From Betaproteobacteria bacterium (lineage in GTDB: Bacteria; Pseudomonadota; Gammaproteobacteria; Burkholderiales; SG8-41), in the NCBI GenBank assembly GCA_023266235.1, contig JAHFRL010000037.1:1-35110 (forward strand): a stretch of DNA of 35,110 bases, read 5' to 3'. The notes under the pieces are model-generated. The model saw only the letters and a list, made by a program, of their open reading frames with translations. It was not told the origin of the DNA and searched no databases. Of this stretch, positions 17,973-26,976 are shown piece after piece. Each line of letters opens with the position of its first letter. The first letter of the stretch is position 1. The position numbers were made by a program, and so were the translations under genes.

Positions 17973-19265
17973 TTTCTGCGGGCCAATGACGCGCACATCG
18001 CGTATCGTCAGAGTGCGCTGCGTGTAGCTGAACATGGTGTCGCCGCCGCTGACGTGCTTGAACGTAAACTGGACCCTGCCGCCTTTGCTTTGCGCATCGG
18101 ACAGGCGCTTGAACAGCTGATCGAAATCTTCGACTTTCTCGCCATCGACCGCCTCCAGCAGGTCGGATTTCCCGACTTCCTGCGATTCACCGATCGAGCC
18201 TGGCTCGACGTGGTGCACCATGAAACCGCCCACGCGGATTTCATCGGCGTCGCGAAAGGTGACCGGGCCGAACAGCACTCCCGAGGCATAAACGCCGCGC
18301 TGCGCGAGAACACGCGGCAGCGGGGACTTGCTGCCGTCGACAACCAGCTCCTGGCCGTTGCGCTGCACCTTGATGCTGCCCGCGTCGAGGCGCCCGCGTA
18401 ACGCATGCAGCAGCTGCGTTTCGTTCTCGATTTTGCTGGCGATCCCGACCACTTCCTTGATGATGTCTCCCGGCTGCAGCTGCAGCGTGCCCGCTGCGGC
18501 GTATCCACGCGCGACCTTGAGCACTTTGCGGTCGTCGACGTCCTGGAAATAGACCAGGCCAAGATCGGGCGGCGACGGGTCTTCCCCGTTCTGCATCAGC
18601 TGCACGATGCGGCACGCATATTTCATTGCCACCGCAAAATTGGTGTTCTGCGCGCCGCGGATGCTGGCGGTGTTGATGCCGACGATTTTCCCGCTGTCGA
18701 GACTGAGCAACGGGCCGCCCGAGTTGCCGGCGTTGATCGGCGCGTCGGTCTGCAGCAACTCGGTGCGGTATTTGGCGGTGACGCCGGAGATGATGCCGCG
18801 CGTGCCGGTGAACTGCAGCCGCCACGGATGACCGAAGGCGCCGACCGGGTGGCCGACCGGCGGCAAATCGCCGCAGTCGAGCTGCGGCCGGCTGATGGTG
18901 GTAGTGTCGACTTGCGCGCCGACTTTTATCAGCGCGAGATCGAGGTGCGGATCGACGTAGACCTTGCTCGCCTCGCTGTACTCCTGGCCGTGAAACGCCA
19001 GCTCGACGCGCGACGGCGAGCGCGAGACGACGTGCGCATTGGTCAACACCCAGCCACGCGCGGCGTCGACCAGAAAGCCGGCGCCGAAAGCCGAACCTTT
19101 GCGGTCGCCGTCGAACGGCACCGGCACCGTGGTCTTGATCCGCACCGTGTACTTGAGCGCGTTTTTGAAGATCGCTTCGCTGGTGTCGGCGTGCGCCGCC
19201 GGCGCCAGCGCAAGCATGGCGGCGGCGGCCAGTACCACGCGAGCTGTGCGATATCGGCAAGGCAT
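17961..19265 (-). CDS. Periplasmic HtrA/Deg-like serine protease with PDZ domains
   Basis: The product is 434 residues with a signal peptide (RVVLAAAAMLALAPAAHADT). The trypsin-like domain carries an intact triad: His78 (LTNAHVV), Asp109 (LDLALIK) and Ser182 (INAGNSGGP). One or two PDZ-like regions follow, at about residues 235-300 (LQLQPGDIIKEVVGIAS) and 345-410 (VEPGSIGESQEVGKSDLLEA). The role is inferred as periplasmic protein quality control or a specialised processing protease; it does not closely resemble DegP or DegS in length or spacing. It lies 60 bp downstream of xthA on the same strand, so it may be the last gene of that operon. Its stop is in a heptamer element. Confidence 0.87.
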   Translation of the reverse strand: MPCRYRTARVVLAAAAMLALAPAAHADTSEAIFKNALKYTVRIKTTVPVPFDGDRKGSAFGAGFLVDAARGWVLTNAHVVSRSPSRVELAFHGQEYSEASKVYVDPHLDLALIKVGAQVDTTTISRPQLDCGDLPPVGHPVGAFGHPWRLQFTGTRGIISGVTAKYRTELLQTDAPINAGNSGGPLLSLDSGKIVGINTASIRGAQNTNFAVAMKYACRIVQLMQNGEDPSPPDLGLVYFQDVDDRKVLKVARGYAAAGTLQLQPGDIIKEVVGIASKIENETQLLHALRGRLDAGSIKVQRNGQELVVDGSKSPLPRVLAQRGVYASGVLFGPVTFRDADEIRVGGFMVHHVEPGSIGESQEVGKSDLLEAVDGEKVEDFDQLFKRLSDAQSKGGRVQFTFKHVSGGDTMFSYTQRTLTIRDVRVIGPQKGGE

Positions 19266-19325
19266 CGGATATTTCTGCGATCAACCCAACGCCATTTTAC
19301 CCAACCTGCCCGCAGCGGGTAGCGA

Positions 19326-20093
19326 TCAGATTCCCAGGTCTGCCCAGACCGGCGCGTGATCAGACGGGCGCTCCGCCTTGCGGGGCTCGACGTCGACGCT
19401 ACAGGCGCGGCAGCGCGCGGCGAGGCTCTCGTTCAGCAGGATGTGATCGATGCGCAGGCCCATTTTGCGCTTGAATGCATGCATGCGGTAATCCCACCAA
19501 GTGTAGGTTTGCGCGGGCTGGTCGAACAGGCGAAAACCGTCCTTGAATCCCGCTGCGAGCAGGTCCTGAAACGCCTTGCGTTCGGGCGCGCTGAAGAGTA
19601 CTTGCCCCTCCCATGCCTTGGGGTCGTGCACGTCGCGTTCATCGGGCGCAATGTTGTAGTCGCCGGCCACCGCGAGCTGCGGATGGGACGCCAGCTCATG
19701 CTTCAGCCACGCCGTCACGGCGGCGAGCCATTCGAGCTTGTAGCGGTACTTGTCGGAATCGACGCTCTGGCCGTTGGGGACATACAGACAGACCGCGCGC
19801 AGGGCGCCGATGCTCGCCGCCAGCACGCGCTTCTGCGGATCGTCAAAATCGGGAATCGCCGTCAGCACGTTACTGGCAACCGCGCGGCTCAGGATGGCGA
19901 CGCCGTTGTAAGTTTTCTGGCCGCTGAATAATGCCTGGTAGCCGGCTGCGCTGATTTCAGACGCGGGAAATTTCGCATCTTCGAGCTTGGTTTCCTGCAG
20001 GCACAGCACGTCCGGCTGCTGCGCCTTCAGCCAGTCGAGAACCTGGGGCAGCCTGACTTTAAGCGAATTGACGTTCCAGGTCGCAAGCCGCAT
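19326..20093 (-). CDS. xthA: Exodeoxyribonuclease III / AP endonuclease
   Basis: This cytoplasmic Mg-dependent base-excision repair enzyme cuts at abasic sites and degrades 3' ends. The product is 255 residues, normal for the family. The catalytic motifs are intact: MRLATWNVNSLK, LQETKLED with metal-binding Glu34, AGDYNIAP, and the C-terminal SDHAPVWADL. LRIDHILL also fits. Its ATG overlaps the stop of the upstream glutaredoxin-like gene in TAATG, so the two are translationally coupled. Confidence 0.95.
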   Translation of the reverse strand: MRLATWNVNSLKVRLPQVLDWLKAQQPDVLCLQETKLEDAKFPASEISAAGYQALFSGQKTYNGVAILSRAVASNVLTAIPDFDDPQKRVLAASIGALRAVCLYVPNGQSVDSDKYRYKLEWLAAVTAWLKHELASHPQLAVAGDYNIAPDERDVHDPKAWEGQVLFSAPERKAFQDLLAAGFKDGFRLFDQPAQTYTWWDYRMHAFKRKMGLRIDHILLNESLAARCRACSVDVEPRKAERPSDHAPVWADLGI

Positions 20094-20617
20094 TACTTGC
20101 CGGGGGGCGCAGGGGCAGGCGCCGCGGGGGTTGCGGACGGTTTGGCGCCCGGGACAGCAGTACTCGGGTATCCGGCCTGATCGAGCGCGTCATCCCACTC
20201 CGACGCAAGATAGCCTTTGAGGGTTTTCAGCTGGCCGACCGTCAGCATGGGTACTTCCATGACGCCGCCGGTGAGCTTCTTGAAGGCAGCCATCTCTTCC
20301 GGGTTCTGCGGGTTCTTCTCGGTGAACGGGATGCCGCGCTTGGCGAGGTGCGCGCGCGCGTTCTTGCACAGGTCGCCGCAATCGGTCACGTACAGCGTGA
20401 CCGGGAAGTTCTTGACTGCCTGCTGCAGACTGTAGGGCTGGCCGCTGGTCTCAATCACGTTGGTGCCGAGGCGTTTCTGCTGCACGTTCTTGATGTTGGC
20501 CGGCGGCGGCTGCTGGGTGTACTGCTTGACGCCCTTCTCATCGACCCACTCATAGAACTGCGCCGCATGGGCGGTCGCGGCGATTCCGAGCAGGGCCACG
20601 ATCATCAATGATTTCAT
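20093..20617 (-). CDS. DUF4124-glutaredoxin fusion, exported
   Basis: The product is 174 residues. A signal peptide (MKSLMIVALLGIAATAHAAQ) is followed by a DUF4124 segment (FYEWVDEKGVKQYTQQPPPA) and a glutaredoxin-like domain from about residue 70 (FPVTLYVTDCGDLCKNARAH, then GIPFTEK and EVPMLTVGQLKTLKG). The thiols sit in CGDLC, a CX3C arrangement instead of the classical CXXC; this spacing recurs in DUF4124-linked glutaredoxins as I recall them. The tail is Pro/Ala-rich. It is probably a periplasmic thiol protein of unknown role. SD AAGGA lies 7 bp upstream of the ATG. It overlaps xthA by one base. Confidence 0.85.
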   Translation of the reverse strand: MKSLMIVALLGIAATAHAAQFYEWVDEKGVKQYTQQPPPANIKNVQQKRLGTNVIETSGQPYSLQQAVKNFPVTLYVTDCGDLCKNARAHLAKRGIPFTEKNPQNPEEMAAFKKLTGGVMEVPMLTVGQLKTLKGYLASEWDDALDQAGYPSTAVPGAKPSATPAAPAPAPPGK

Positions 20618-20687
20618 GGTGCGGTTCCTTCATCGAACAGCATTATGCAAATTTAGCATAACGCACCCGCAGCCGGTAGGGATTACA

Positions 20688-22724
20688 TCACGTAGCAATC
20701 ATACCGCTGTGACGCAGTAAAGCATCTATCTTCGGCTCGCGGCCGCGGAAAGCAACGAAGGATTCGAGCGCCGGGCGGCTGCCGCCGACGGCGAGGATTT
20801 CGTCGCGGAAGCGGCTGCCGGTCGCCGGGTCGAGCACGCCGCACTCCTCGAACAGGCTGTAGGCGTCGGCCGACAGCACTTCCGCCCATTTGTAGCTGTA
20901 ATAGCCGGCCGCATAACCGCCGGCAAAGACGTGCGTGAAGCTGTGGGCGAAACGGTTGAAGGCGGGTGGGAATATCACCGCGACCTGGCGTCGCACCTCA
21001 TCGAGCAACTCGGCTACCGAATTGCCTGCGTGCGGGTCGAAATCGTAGTGCAGATGCATGTCGAACAGCGAGAATTCGAGCTGGCGCACGGTCTGCAGGC
21101 CGCTCTGGAAATTTTTCGCGGCGAGCATCTTGTCGAACAGCGCGCGCGGCAGCGCGTGGTGGGCGTCGACATGGCGCGTCATCGGCTCGAGCACGTCCCA
21201 TTCCCAGCAGAAATTCTCCATGAACTGGCTCGGCAGCTCGACCGCGTCCCACTCGACGCCGTTGATGCCGGAGACGCCGAGTTCTTCGATGCGCGTCAGC
21301 AAATGGTGCAGCCCGTGGCCAAACTCGTGGAACAGCGTGATCACCTCGTCGTGCGTGAATAACGCCGGTTTGCCGCCGACCGGCGCCGCGAAATTGCAGG
21401 TGAGGTACGCGACCGGCGCCTGGATGCCGCTCGGGATGCGCCGGCGCGAGATCGCATCGTCCATCCACGCGCCGCCGCGCTTCGACGGCCGCGCGTAGAG
21501 ATCGACATAGAACTGGCCGACCAGCCGGTTGTCACGGTCACAGATACTGAAAAAGCGCACGTCGGGATGCCATCCGGGCGCGTCGTCGGGCGCTATCGTG
21601 AGGCCGTAGAGCGCCCCGATCAGCCGGAACATGCCGGGCAGTACGCTGGTTTCGGGAAAATACTGCTTGACTTCCTGGTCCGAGAACGCGTACCGCGCGA
21701 CCCGCAATTTCTCCGACGCGTAGGCGATGTCCCACGCCTCGAGCCCGGGGAGCGCCAGCTCGTCGCGCGCGAATTGCTTCAGCTCGGCGAGGTCGCGTTC
21801 GGCAAACGGCTTGGCCCTGGCGGCGAGCTCGTGCAGAAACTGCAGCACCTGTTGCGGCGACTCGGCCATTTTCGATTCGAGCGAATACTCGGCGAAACTG
21901 GCGAAACCGAGCAATTGCGCGAGCTCGCGGCGCAGCGCGACGATCTCGGTGATCAATCGGGTATTATCCCATTCCTGGTTGCCGAATTCGGCGGCGCGCG
22001 TGGAATAGGCGCGATACATCAGCTCGCGCAGGGCACGGTCATCGGCATACTGCATCACCGACAGGTATGACGGCGCGTGCAGCGTGAATTTCCAGCCCGG
22101 CTTGCCGTCCTGCTGCGCCGCCTCGCGCGCCGTCTGCACGACGTCCGCCGGGATTCCCGCGAGCCCGGATTCGCTCTCGACGTAATGCGCAAACGCGTTG
22201 GTGGCATCGAGCAGGTTGTCGGAAAAGCGCGACGACAATGCGGAAAGTTTCTCGCGGATCGCCAGAAAGCGCGCTTTTTTGTCGGCGGAGAGTTCAGCGC
22301 CGCCGAGCCGGAAGTCGCGCAGCTCGTGCTCGATGATCGCGCGCTGTGCGCGGTTGAGGCGCGCGAAATCCGGCGCCACCTTGAGCTGCCTGAATTTGCC
22401 GAACAAACCCTGGTTCTGGCCGAGCTCGGTGTAGTACTGCGTGATCTTCGGCAGGTTGGCGTTATAGACTTCGCGCAGCTCGGGGCTGTTCATCACCGCG
22501 TTGAGGTGACCGACCTGGCCCCACGCGCGGTGGAGTTTTTCATTGGCGTCCTCGAGCGGCGCGACAAAATTGTCCCACGTCGGCGCTGCGCCGTCGACGG
22601 GCGCGGCCAGCCGTTCCACGAGCGCGCGATTCGCCGCAAGCAGTTCATCGACGGCGGGCGTGACGCATTCAGGCTTGAACGCTGCAAAGCGCGGCAGCCC
22701 GGAAAAATCGAGCAATGGATTCAT
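20688..22724 (-). CDS. prlC: Oligopeptidase A (M3 family zinc metallopeptidase)
   Basis: This cytoplasmic enzyme degrades signal peptides and other short peptides. The product is 678 residues, the usual length. The zinc motif HEFGH is at residues 466-470 (ITLFHEFGHGLHHLL), with the third ligand Glu in the following helix (NGVEWDAVELPSQFMENFCW). I chose the ATG at 22724 because MNPLLDFSGLPRFAAFKPEC matches the family start. No strong Shine-Dalgarno precedes it. An AT-rich dyad (TTATGC-N7-GCATAA) lies in the 70-bp gap after its stop and may end the transcript. Confidence 0.95.
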   Translation of the reverse strand: MNPLLDFSGLPRFAAFKPECVTPAVDELLAANRALVERLAAPVDGAAPTWDNFVAPLEDANEKLHRAWGQVGHLNAVMNSPELREVYNANLPKITQYYTELGQNQGLFGKFRQLKVAPDFARLNRAQRAIIEHELRDFRLGGAELSADKKARFLAIREKLSALSSRFSDNLLDATNAFAHYVESESGLAGIPADVVQTAREAAQQDGKPGWKFTLHAPSYLSVMQYADDRALRELMYRAYSTRAAEFGNQEWDNTRLITEIVALRRELAQLLGFASFAEYSLESKMAESPQQVLQFLHELAARAKPFAERDLAELKQFARDELALPGLEAWDIAYASEKLRVARYAFSDQEVKQYFPETSVLPGMFRLIGALYGLTIAPDDAPGWHPDVRFFSICDRDNRLVGQFYVDLYARPSKRGGAWMDDAISRRRIPSGIQAPVAYLTCNFAAPVGGKPALFTHDEVITLFHEFGHGLHHLLTRIEELGVSGINGVEWDAVELPSQFMENFCWEWDVLEPMTRHVDAHHALPRALFDKMLAAKNFQSGLQTVRQLEFSLFDMHLHYDFDPHAGNSVAELLDEVRRQVAVIFPPAFNRFAHSFTHVFAGGYAAGYYSYKWAEVLSADAYSLFEECGVLDPATGSRFRDEILAVGGSRPALESFVAFRGREPKIDALLRHSGMIAT

Positions 22725-22801
22725 GTAAAAACAGGATTGAGGATCGAGCCGGTAGATGGGAGCGCGCGCCCGCAAATTCAATTGCCCGGCAGATGCCCGG
22801 A

Positions 22802-24079
22802 CTAATTCGTTTCGTAAACGACCTGACCTTCGACCAGCGTATAGCGCACCCTGCCTTTGACCTCGACGCCGGTAAACGGCGTGTTCTTGCCCTGGCTCTT
22901 GAGTGCCTTCGGCTCGACCTTCCAGTAACGCTCAGGATCGAACACGCAGATGTCGGCGCTGCCGCCCTGCGTCAGCCTGCCGGCGTCGACGCCGAGAATG
23001 CGCGCCGGATCGGAGGTAATGCGCGCGAGTCCGTGCGCCAGCGGCAGTCGCGATTCCGCGGCCCATTTCAACGTGAGCGGCAGCAGCAGCTCGACGCCGG
23101 TGGCGCCCGTCTCGGCCTCGGCGAACGGCAATTGCTTGGCATCGTCATCGACCGGCGTGTGGTCCGAGCACAGGGCGTCGACCGCGCCGTCGGCAAGGGC
23201 CGCGCGCAGCGCATCGCGGTCGCGTTGACTTCTGAGCGGCGGCGTCAGGTTGCAGTTGGGATCGAAGTAACCGATGTCCATTTCCGACAGATGCGCATGA
23301 TGAATCGCGATGTCGCAAGTCACCTTGAGGCCGAGGTATTTGGCCTGCCGCACCATGTCGACGCCTTCAGCGCTCGACAGCCGGCAAAGATGGATGCGCG
23401 CGCCGGTCTCGCGCGCGAGCAGCAGTATGGTCGACAGCGCAACCGTCTCGGCGCACACCGGGATCGCGGCGAGCCCGAGGCGGGTCGCGACTTGGCCGTC
23501 ATGCGCTACGCCGCCGCGCGCAAGCCCCGCATCCTGCGGCCGCAGCCACACCGGGAAATCGAACGTCGCCGCGTATTGCAGCGCGCGCAGCAGCAGCAGC
23601 GTGTCGGTGAGCGGCGCATCCGCGTGCGAGAACGCGACGCAGCCGGCATCCGTCAATTCCGCCATCTCGGTGAGATGCGTGCCTTTGAGGCCGAGGGTGA
23701 GCGCACCAACCGGATAGACGCGCGCCTGATTGAGGTTCTTGGCGCGGAACTTGAGCATTTCGACCAGCCCCGGCTCGTCGAGCGGCGGATCGGTATCGGG
23801 CGGGCAGGCGAGGCTGGTGACGCCGCCGCTGGCGGCGGCGTCCATTTCCGATTCGAGCGTGGCCATGTATTCGAACCCCGGCTCGCGCAGCCGCACCGCG
23901 AGATCGACCAGGCCCGGGCACACCACCAGGCCGCCTGCATCGATGGTGCGATTGGCGTGGTAGCCGTTGGGCGCGGTGCCGATTCCGGCGATCCTGCCGG
24001 CGGCGATGAATACGTCCTGCTTCGCGTCGGTACCGCTCGCCGGGTCGATCAGGCGCCCGTTTTTGATATGTATTTTCAT
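22802..24079 (-). CDS. pyrX: Dihydroorotase-like protein lacking the zinc site (inactive PyrC')
   Basis: The product is 425 residues, a type I dihydroorotase fold. The family's DxHxHLREPG zinc motif reads DLAVRLREPG here, so both histidines are replaced (Ala61, Arg63). The later DxxxSDHAPH-type motif is SDHTPV. Such homologues next to pyrB (for example in pseudomonads) are inactive and serve as scaffold subunits of the aspartate carbamoyltransferase holoenzyme. That role is inferred here from the missing ligands and the pyrB neighbour. A catalytic PyrC must be encoded elsewhere. I chose the ATG at 24079 (MKIHIKNGRLIDPASG). A 9-bp-repeat element separates it from pyrB. Confidence 0.88.
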   Translation of the reverse strand: MKIHIKNGRLIDPASGTDAKQDVFIAAGRIAGIGTAPNGYHANRTIDAGGLVVCPGLVDLAVRLREPGFEYMATLESEMDAAASGGVTSLACPPDTDPPLDEPGLVEMLKFRAKNLNQARVYPVGALTLGLKGTHLTEMAELTDAGCVAFSHADAPLTDTLLLLRALQYAATFDFPVWLRPQDAGLARGGVAHDGQVATRLGLAAIPVCAETVALSTILLLARETGARIHLCRLSSAEGVDMVRQAKYLGLKVTCDIAIHHAHLSEMDIGYFDPNCNLTPPLRSQRDRDALRAALADGAVDALCSDHTPVDDDAKQLPFAEAETGATGVELLLPLTLKWAAESRLPLAHGLARITSDPARILGVDAGRLTQGGSADICVFDPERYWKVEPKALKSQGKNTPFTGVEVKGRVRYTLVEGQVVYETN

Positions 24080-24090
24080 GTGTTGATCAA

Positions 24091-24185
24091 CCGTCAAGGC
24101 GCCAGGAACGCCAAGGCTTCCGATGGGTTTCCGATTTTCTTGGCGACCTTGGCGACCTTGGCGACCTTGGCGTCTTGGCGGCGCA
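24091..24185. repeat. Intergenic inverted 9-bp-repeat element between pyrB and pyrC'
   Basis: The right arm (24140-24183) is TTGGCGACC three times in tandem, then TTGGCGTC and TTGGCGGCG. The left arm (24091-24118) holds the complementary degenerate units CGTCAAGGC, GCCAGGAAC, GCCAAGGC. It has the same architecture as the heptamer elements, with a 9-bp period and a different unit. It spans most of the gap from the pyrB stop to the pyrC' start. Confidence 0.78.
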
Positions 24186-24188
24186 TTC

Positions 24189-25145
24189 TCAGTTTCCTGC
24201 CAGGATACTCATGACCGCCATGCGGATCGCAATGCCGAAGGTGACCTGCGGCAGGATCACCGACTGGCTGCCGTCGGCCACGTCGGAGTCGATTTCGACG
24301 CCGCGATTCATCGGTCCCGGGTGCAGCACGATCGCATCGGGTCTGGCGAGCGCGAGCTTGTCGGCGGTCAGGCCGTAGAATTTGAAGAATTCCTGCGGCG
24401 ACGGCAGGAACGAGCCCTGCATGCGCTCGTTCTGCAGCCGCAGCATCATCACCACGTCCACGTCTTTCAGCCCCTTCGCCATGTCGTGGTAAACGTGCAC
24501 GCCGAGATTCTCGACGTTCGACGGCAGCAGCGTCTTGGGCCCGATCACGCGCAGTTCGGGCACGCCGAGCGTGGTGAGCGCGTGAATCTGCGAGCGCGCC
24601 ACCCGCGAATGCAGCACGTCGCCGACGATCGCCACCCGTAATTTGGTGAAATCCTTTTTGTAGTGGCGGATGGTGAACATGTCGAGCAGCCCCTGCGTTG
24701 GATGCGCATGGCGCCCGTCGCCGGCATTGATGACGTGGATGTCCTCGCCGACGTGGCGCGCGATCAGGTACGGCGCGCCGCTCTGGCCGTGGCGCACGAT
24801 GAACATGTCGGCCTGCATCGCCGCCAGGTTGGCCACCGTGTCGAGCACGGATTCGCCCTTGGTCTGCGACGACACGTTGACGGCGAGATTGATGACGTCG
24901 GCCGAGAGCCGCTTGGCGGCAATTTCGAACGTGGTGCGCGTGCGCGTCGAGGGCTCGAAGAACAGGTTGAATATCGCCTTGCCGCGCAGCAGCGGAACTT
25001 TTTTCACTTCGCGCTGGGTGACGCCGACGAACGACTGCGCGGTGTCGAGGATCTGGCGCAGAATCTCGGCCGGAAGCCCCTCGGTCGACAGCAGATGGTG
25101 CAGTTCGCCGTTGGTGTTGAGCTGCGGGTTGCTGTTCAGAAACAT
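24189..25145 (-). CDS. pyrB: Aspartate carbamoyltransferase catalytic subunit
   Basis: This enzyme makes carbamoyl-aspartate from carbamoyl phosphate and aspartate, the first committed pyrimidine step. The product is 318 residues. The carbamoyl-phosphate motif [11 protein letters not shown], the HPTQGLLDM segment and the C-terminal [11 protein letters not shown] are intact. No pyrI regulatory gene follows; instead the inactive dihydroorotase homologue does, as in class A (PyrB/PyrC') enzymes. It lies 21 bp downstream of pyrR and is probably co-transcribed with it. Confidence 0.96.
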   Translation of the reverse strand: MFLNSNPQLNTNGELHHLLSTEGLPAEILRQILDTAQSFVGVTQREVKKVPLLRGKAIFNLFFEPSTRTRTTFEIAAKRLSADVINLAVNVSSQTKGESVLDTVANLAAMQADMFIVRHGQSGAPYLIARHVGEDIHVINAGDGRHAHPTQGLLDMFTIRHYKKDFTKLRVAIVGDVLHSRVARSQIHALTTLGVPELRVIGPKTLLPSNVENLGVHVYHDMAKGLKDVDVVMMLRLQNERMQGSFLPSPQEFFKFYGLTADKLALARPDAIVLHPGPMNRGVEIDSDVADGSQSVILPQVTFGIAIRMAVMSILAGN

Positions 25146-25166
25146 CGTGCTCGAATCCCGGTTTGT

Positions 25167-25673
25167 TTAGTTTCCTGTTTGCAGTACCAGGCGCAATTTG
25201 CCGCCTTCCGCCTGCTCCAGATCGATGCTGTACTGCGCCGGCACTTCGAGCGCAGCGCCGACGAATTGCGCCGCGATCGGCAGCTCACGCCCGCCACGGT
25301 CGATGAGCGCCGCGAGCCGGATGCTCGCCGGCCGGCCGTAATCGAACAGCTCGTTCATCGCCGCGCGTATCGTGCGTCCGGTATAGAGCACGTCGTCGAC
25401 CAGGACCAGGTCGCGGCCCTCGACTTCGAACGGAATCTCCGATGGCGAAACCTTGTGCTTGAGCCCTTTGCCCTGGAAGTCGTCGCGGTAGAACGATACA
25501 TCGAGCGTCCCGTACGGCACCTCGAGTTTGAGCGCGGAGTGCAGCCGCTCGGCGAGCCAGGCACCGCCGGTGACGATGCCGATCAACCCGGTCTGTGCCG
25601 AGACGTGCGGGCGCATCTGCACCGTGAGCGCTGCGAGCAGCTGTTCGGCGTCGGGCAGGGCAGGTTTGGTCAC
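25167..25673 (-). CDS. pyrR: PyrR-type bifunctional regulator / uracil phosphoribosyltransferase
   Basis: The product is 168 residues of the PRTase type I fold. The PRPP-binding motif DLVLVDDVLYTGRTIRAAMN is intact. In Firmicutes PyrR attenuates pyr mRNA; in proteobacteria the protein is conserved beside pyrB but its regulatory role is less clear, and I see no obvious PyrR-binding loop upstream of pyrB. It overlaps ruvX by 4 nt, consistent with translational coupling. Confidence 0.93.
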   Translation of the reverse strand: MTKPALPDAEQLLAALTVQMRPHVSAQTGLIGIVTGGAWLAERLHSALKLEVPYGTLDVSFYRDDFQGKGLKHKVSPSEIPFEVEGRDLVLVDDVLYTGRTIRAAMNELFDYGRPASIRLAALIDRGGRELPIAAQFVGAALEVPAQYSIDLEQAEGGKLRLVLQTGN

Positions 25674-26152
25674 GGTGGCGTCCCGGTCACGCGCGCTGCG
25701 GTATCGAAGTAAGCCTGCAGGATGTGCTGCGCCGCGACCTGGTCGATGAGCGGCTTGCGCTTGCGTGCCGCAACGCCGGCTTCGCTGAGGCTCGACCCGG
25801 CGGCGGCCGAGGTCAGGCGTTCGTCGACGAGCTCGACCGGCAAGCCGAAGCGCGCGGTCAGTTCGCGCCCGAATTTGCGCGCCAGCCGTGACAGCTCATG
25901 CTCGGCGCCGTCGAGATGGGCAGGCAGCCCGACCACCAGCAGCGCCGGCCGCCATTCCAGGAGCAGCGCGGCGATCGCGGCGTAGCGGCGCTGCTTGGCC
26001 GTTGCATCGATCGTCGTCAGCGGATGCGCGATGCCGATTGCCGTATCGCCGACCGCGGCGCCGATGCGCTTCTCGCCGAAGTCGAACGCGAGCACGGTAA
26101 TGCTCGCGTCGTGTTTGCATTTTGAATGCTGAGGCGACGACTTTTGTGCCAT
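25670..26152 (-). CDS. ruvX: Putative pre-16S rRNA nuclease / Holliday junction resolvase YqgF
   Basis: The product is about 160 residues with an RNase H fold. The motifs AFDFGEKRIGAAVGD, LVDERLTSAAA and the late acidic IDQVAAQHIL are intact. Members usually begin 3-5 residues before the first motif; here the frame has a longer N-terminus. Candidate starts are ATG 26152 (chosen), ATG 26194 and GTG 26095. The extra N-terminal codons lie in a hairpin repeat element, so the true start is uncertain. It is in the yqgE-ruvX-pyrR-pyrB order typical of gamma- and betaproteobacteria. Confidence 0.9.
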   Translation of the reverse strand: MAQKSSPQHSKCKHDASITVLAFDFGEKRIGAAVGDTAIGIAHPLTTIDATAKQRRYAAIAALLLEWRPALLVVGLPAHLDGAEHELSRLARKFGRELTARFGLPVELVDERLTSAAAGSSLSEAGVAARKRKPLIDQVAAQHILQAYFDTAARVTGTPP

Positions 26153-26223
26153 CGTCAGCGGCTGCACTGTGGGTTCGGTCTCAACATTCAGCATTCATTA
26201 CTCATCATTCATCATTGAATCAC
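26119..26223. repeat. Intergenic inverted heptamer-repeat element between yqgE and ruvX
   Basis: The right arm (26179-26223) reads ATTCAGC, ATTCATT, ACTCATC, ATTCATC, ATTGAAT. The left arm is short (26119-26137, TTTGAATGCTGAGGCG) and lies inside the possible N-terminal coding part of ruvX. The yqgE stop (26220-26222) is at the outer edge. This is a shorter, asymmetric member of the family. Confidence 0.65.
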
Positions 26224-26780
26224 GCATGTCCCGCATTCTCCGGCAGGCTGGCGTAGTTGACGCCCAGCAGGTCCATCGCCGCGGCGAACCGCTGCTCGGC
26301 CGCCAGCTCGAAGATGACGTCCCGCCGCGCCGCCACGGTAAGCCAGGCATTTTGCGCGAGTTCGTACTCGATCTGGCCTGGCGCCCAGCCGGCGTAGCCG
26401 AGCGTGACCAGTATCTGGTGCGGGCCCTCGCCACACGCCACCGCCTGCAGGATGTCTTTCGAGGTGGTCAGGCCGATTTCGGAACTGATCGCAAGCGTCG
26501 ACTGCCACTGGCCGACCGGGTCGTGCAGCACGAAACCGCGATCGGTCTGCACGGGGCCGCCGAAGTGGACTGGGATCGAAGCGCACTGCTTGGCTGCTAC
26601 CGGGATGCTGACCTGCTCGAGCAGCTTGGCGAGCGTCATGTCGATCGGGCGATTGACTACCAAGCCGAGCGCGCCCTGCTCGTTGTGCTCGCAGATATAG
26701 GTCAGGGTCTTGGAAAAATGCGGATCGGCCATGTTGGGCATGGCGATCAGGAAGTGGTGCGTGAGGTTCACCGATTGCAT
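26220..26780 (-). CDS. YqgE/AlgH family protein
   Basis: The product is 186 residues. The family start [20 protein letters not shown] and the motifs [18 protein letters not shown] and [16 protein letters not shown] are clear. The molecular function of the family is not established; the gene is named algH in pseudomonads. I chose the ATG at 26780 because [10 protein letters not shown] is the family start; the open frame extends 41 codons upstream through the promoter. It is first in the yqgE-ruvX-pyrR-pyrB-pyrC' operon. Confidence 0.93.
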   Translation of the reverse strand: MQSVNLTHHFLIAMPNMADPHFSKTLTYICEHNEQGALGLVVNRPIDMTLAKLLEQVSIPVAAKQCASIPVHFGGPVQTDRGFVLHDPVGQWQSTLAISSEIGLTTSKDILQAVACGEGPHQILVTLGYAGWAPGQIEYELAQNAWLTVAARRDVIFELAAEQRFAAAMDLLGVNYASLPENAGHA

Positions 26781-26831
26781 TTTTGGGTGTCTATTTCCGC
26801 CTGCCTCGCGCCGGACAATCAGACCACCGCT

Positions 26832-26860
26832 ATTGTAAGCGTGCGGGCCGCCCTTAACAA
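26832..26860 (-). promoter_or_regulatory. Promoter of the yqgE-ruvX-pyr operon
   Basis: On the minus strand TTGTTA (26860-26855) and TACAAT (26837-26832) are separated by exactly 17 bp. Transcription would begin near 26825, leaving a leader of about 45 nt before the yqgE ATG. Confidence 0.55.
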
Positions 26861-26976
26861 TCAGGCACTGCCGCCTGCCGCCCGTTAGCCACTGAAAATA
26901 CAAGTGAAATGCGGGATCCCGCGGGCGCGCATCGCACCTGCTCGGCCCGTCGGCGACGCGCCACTTCCCGGGCTTC

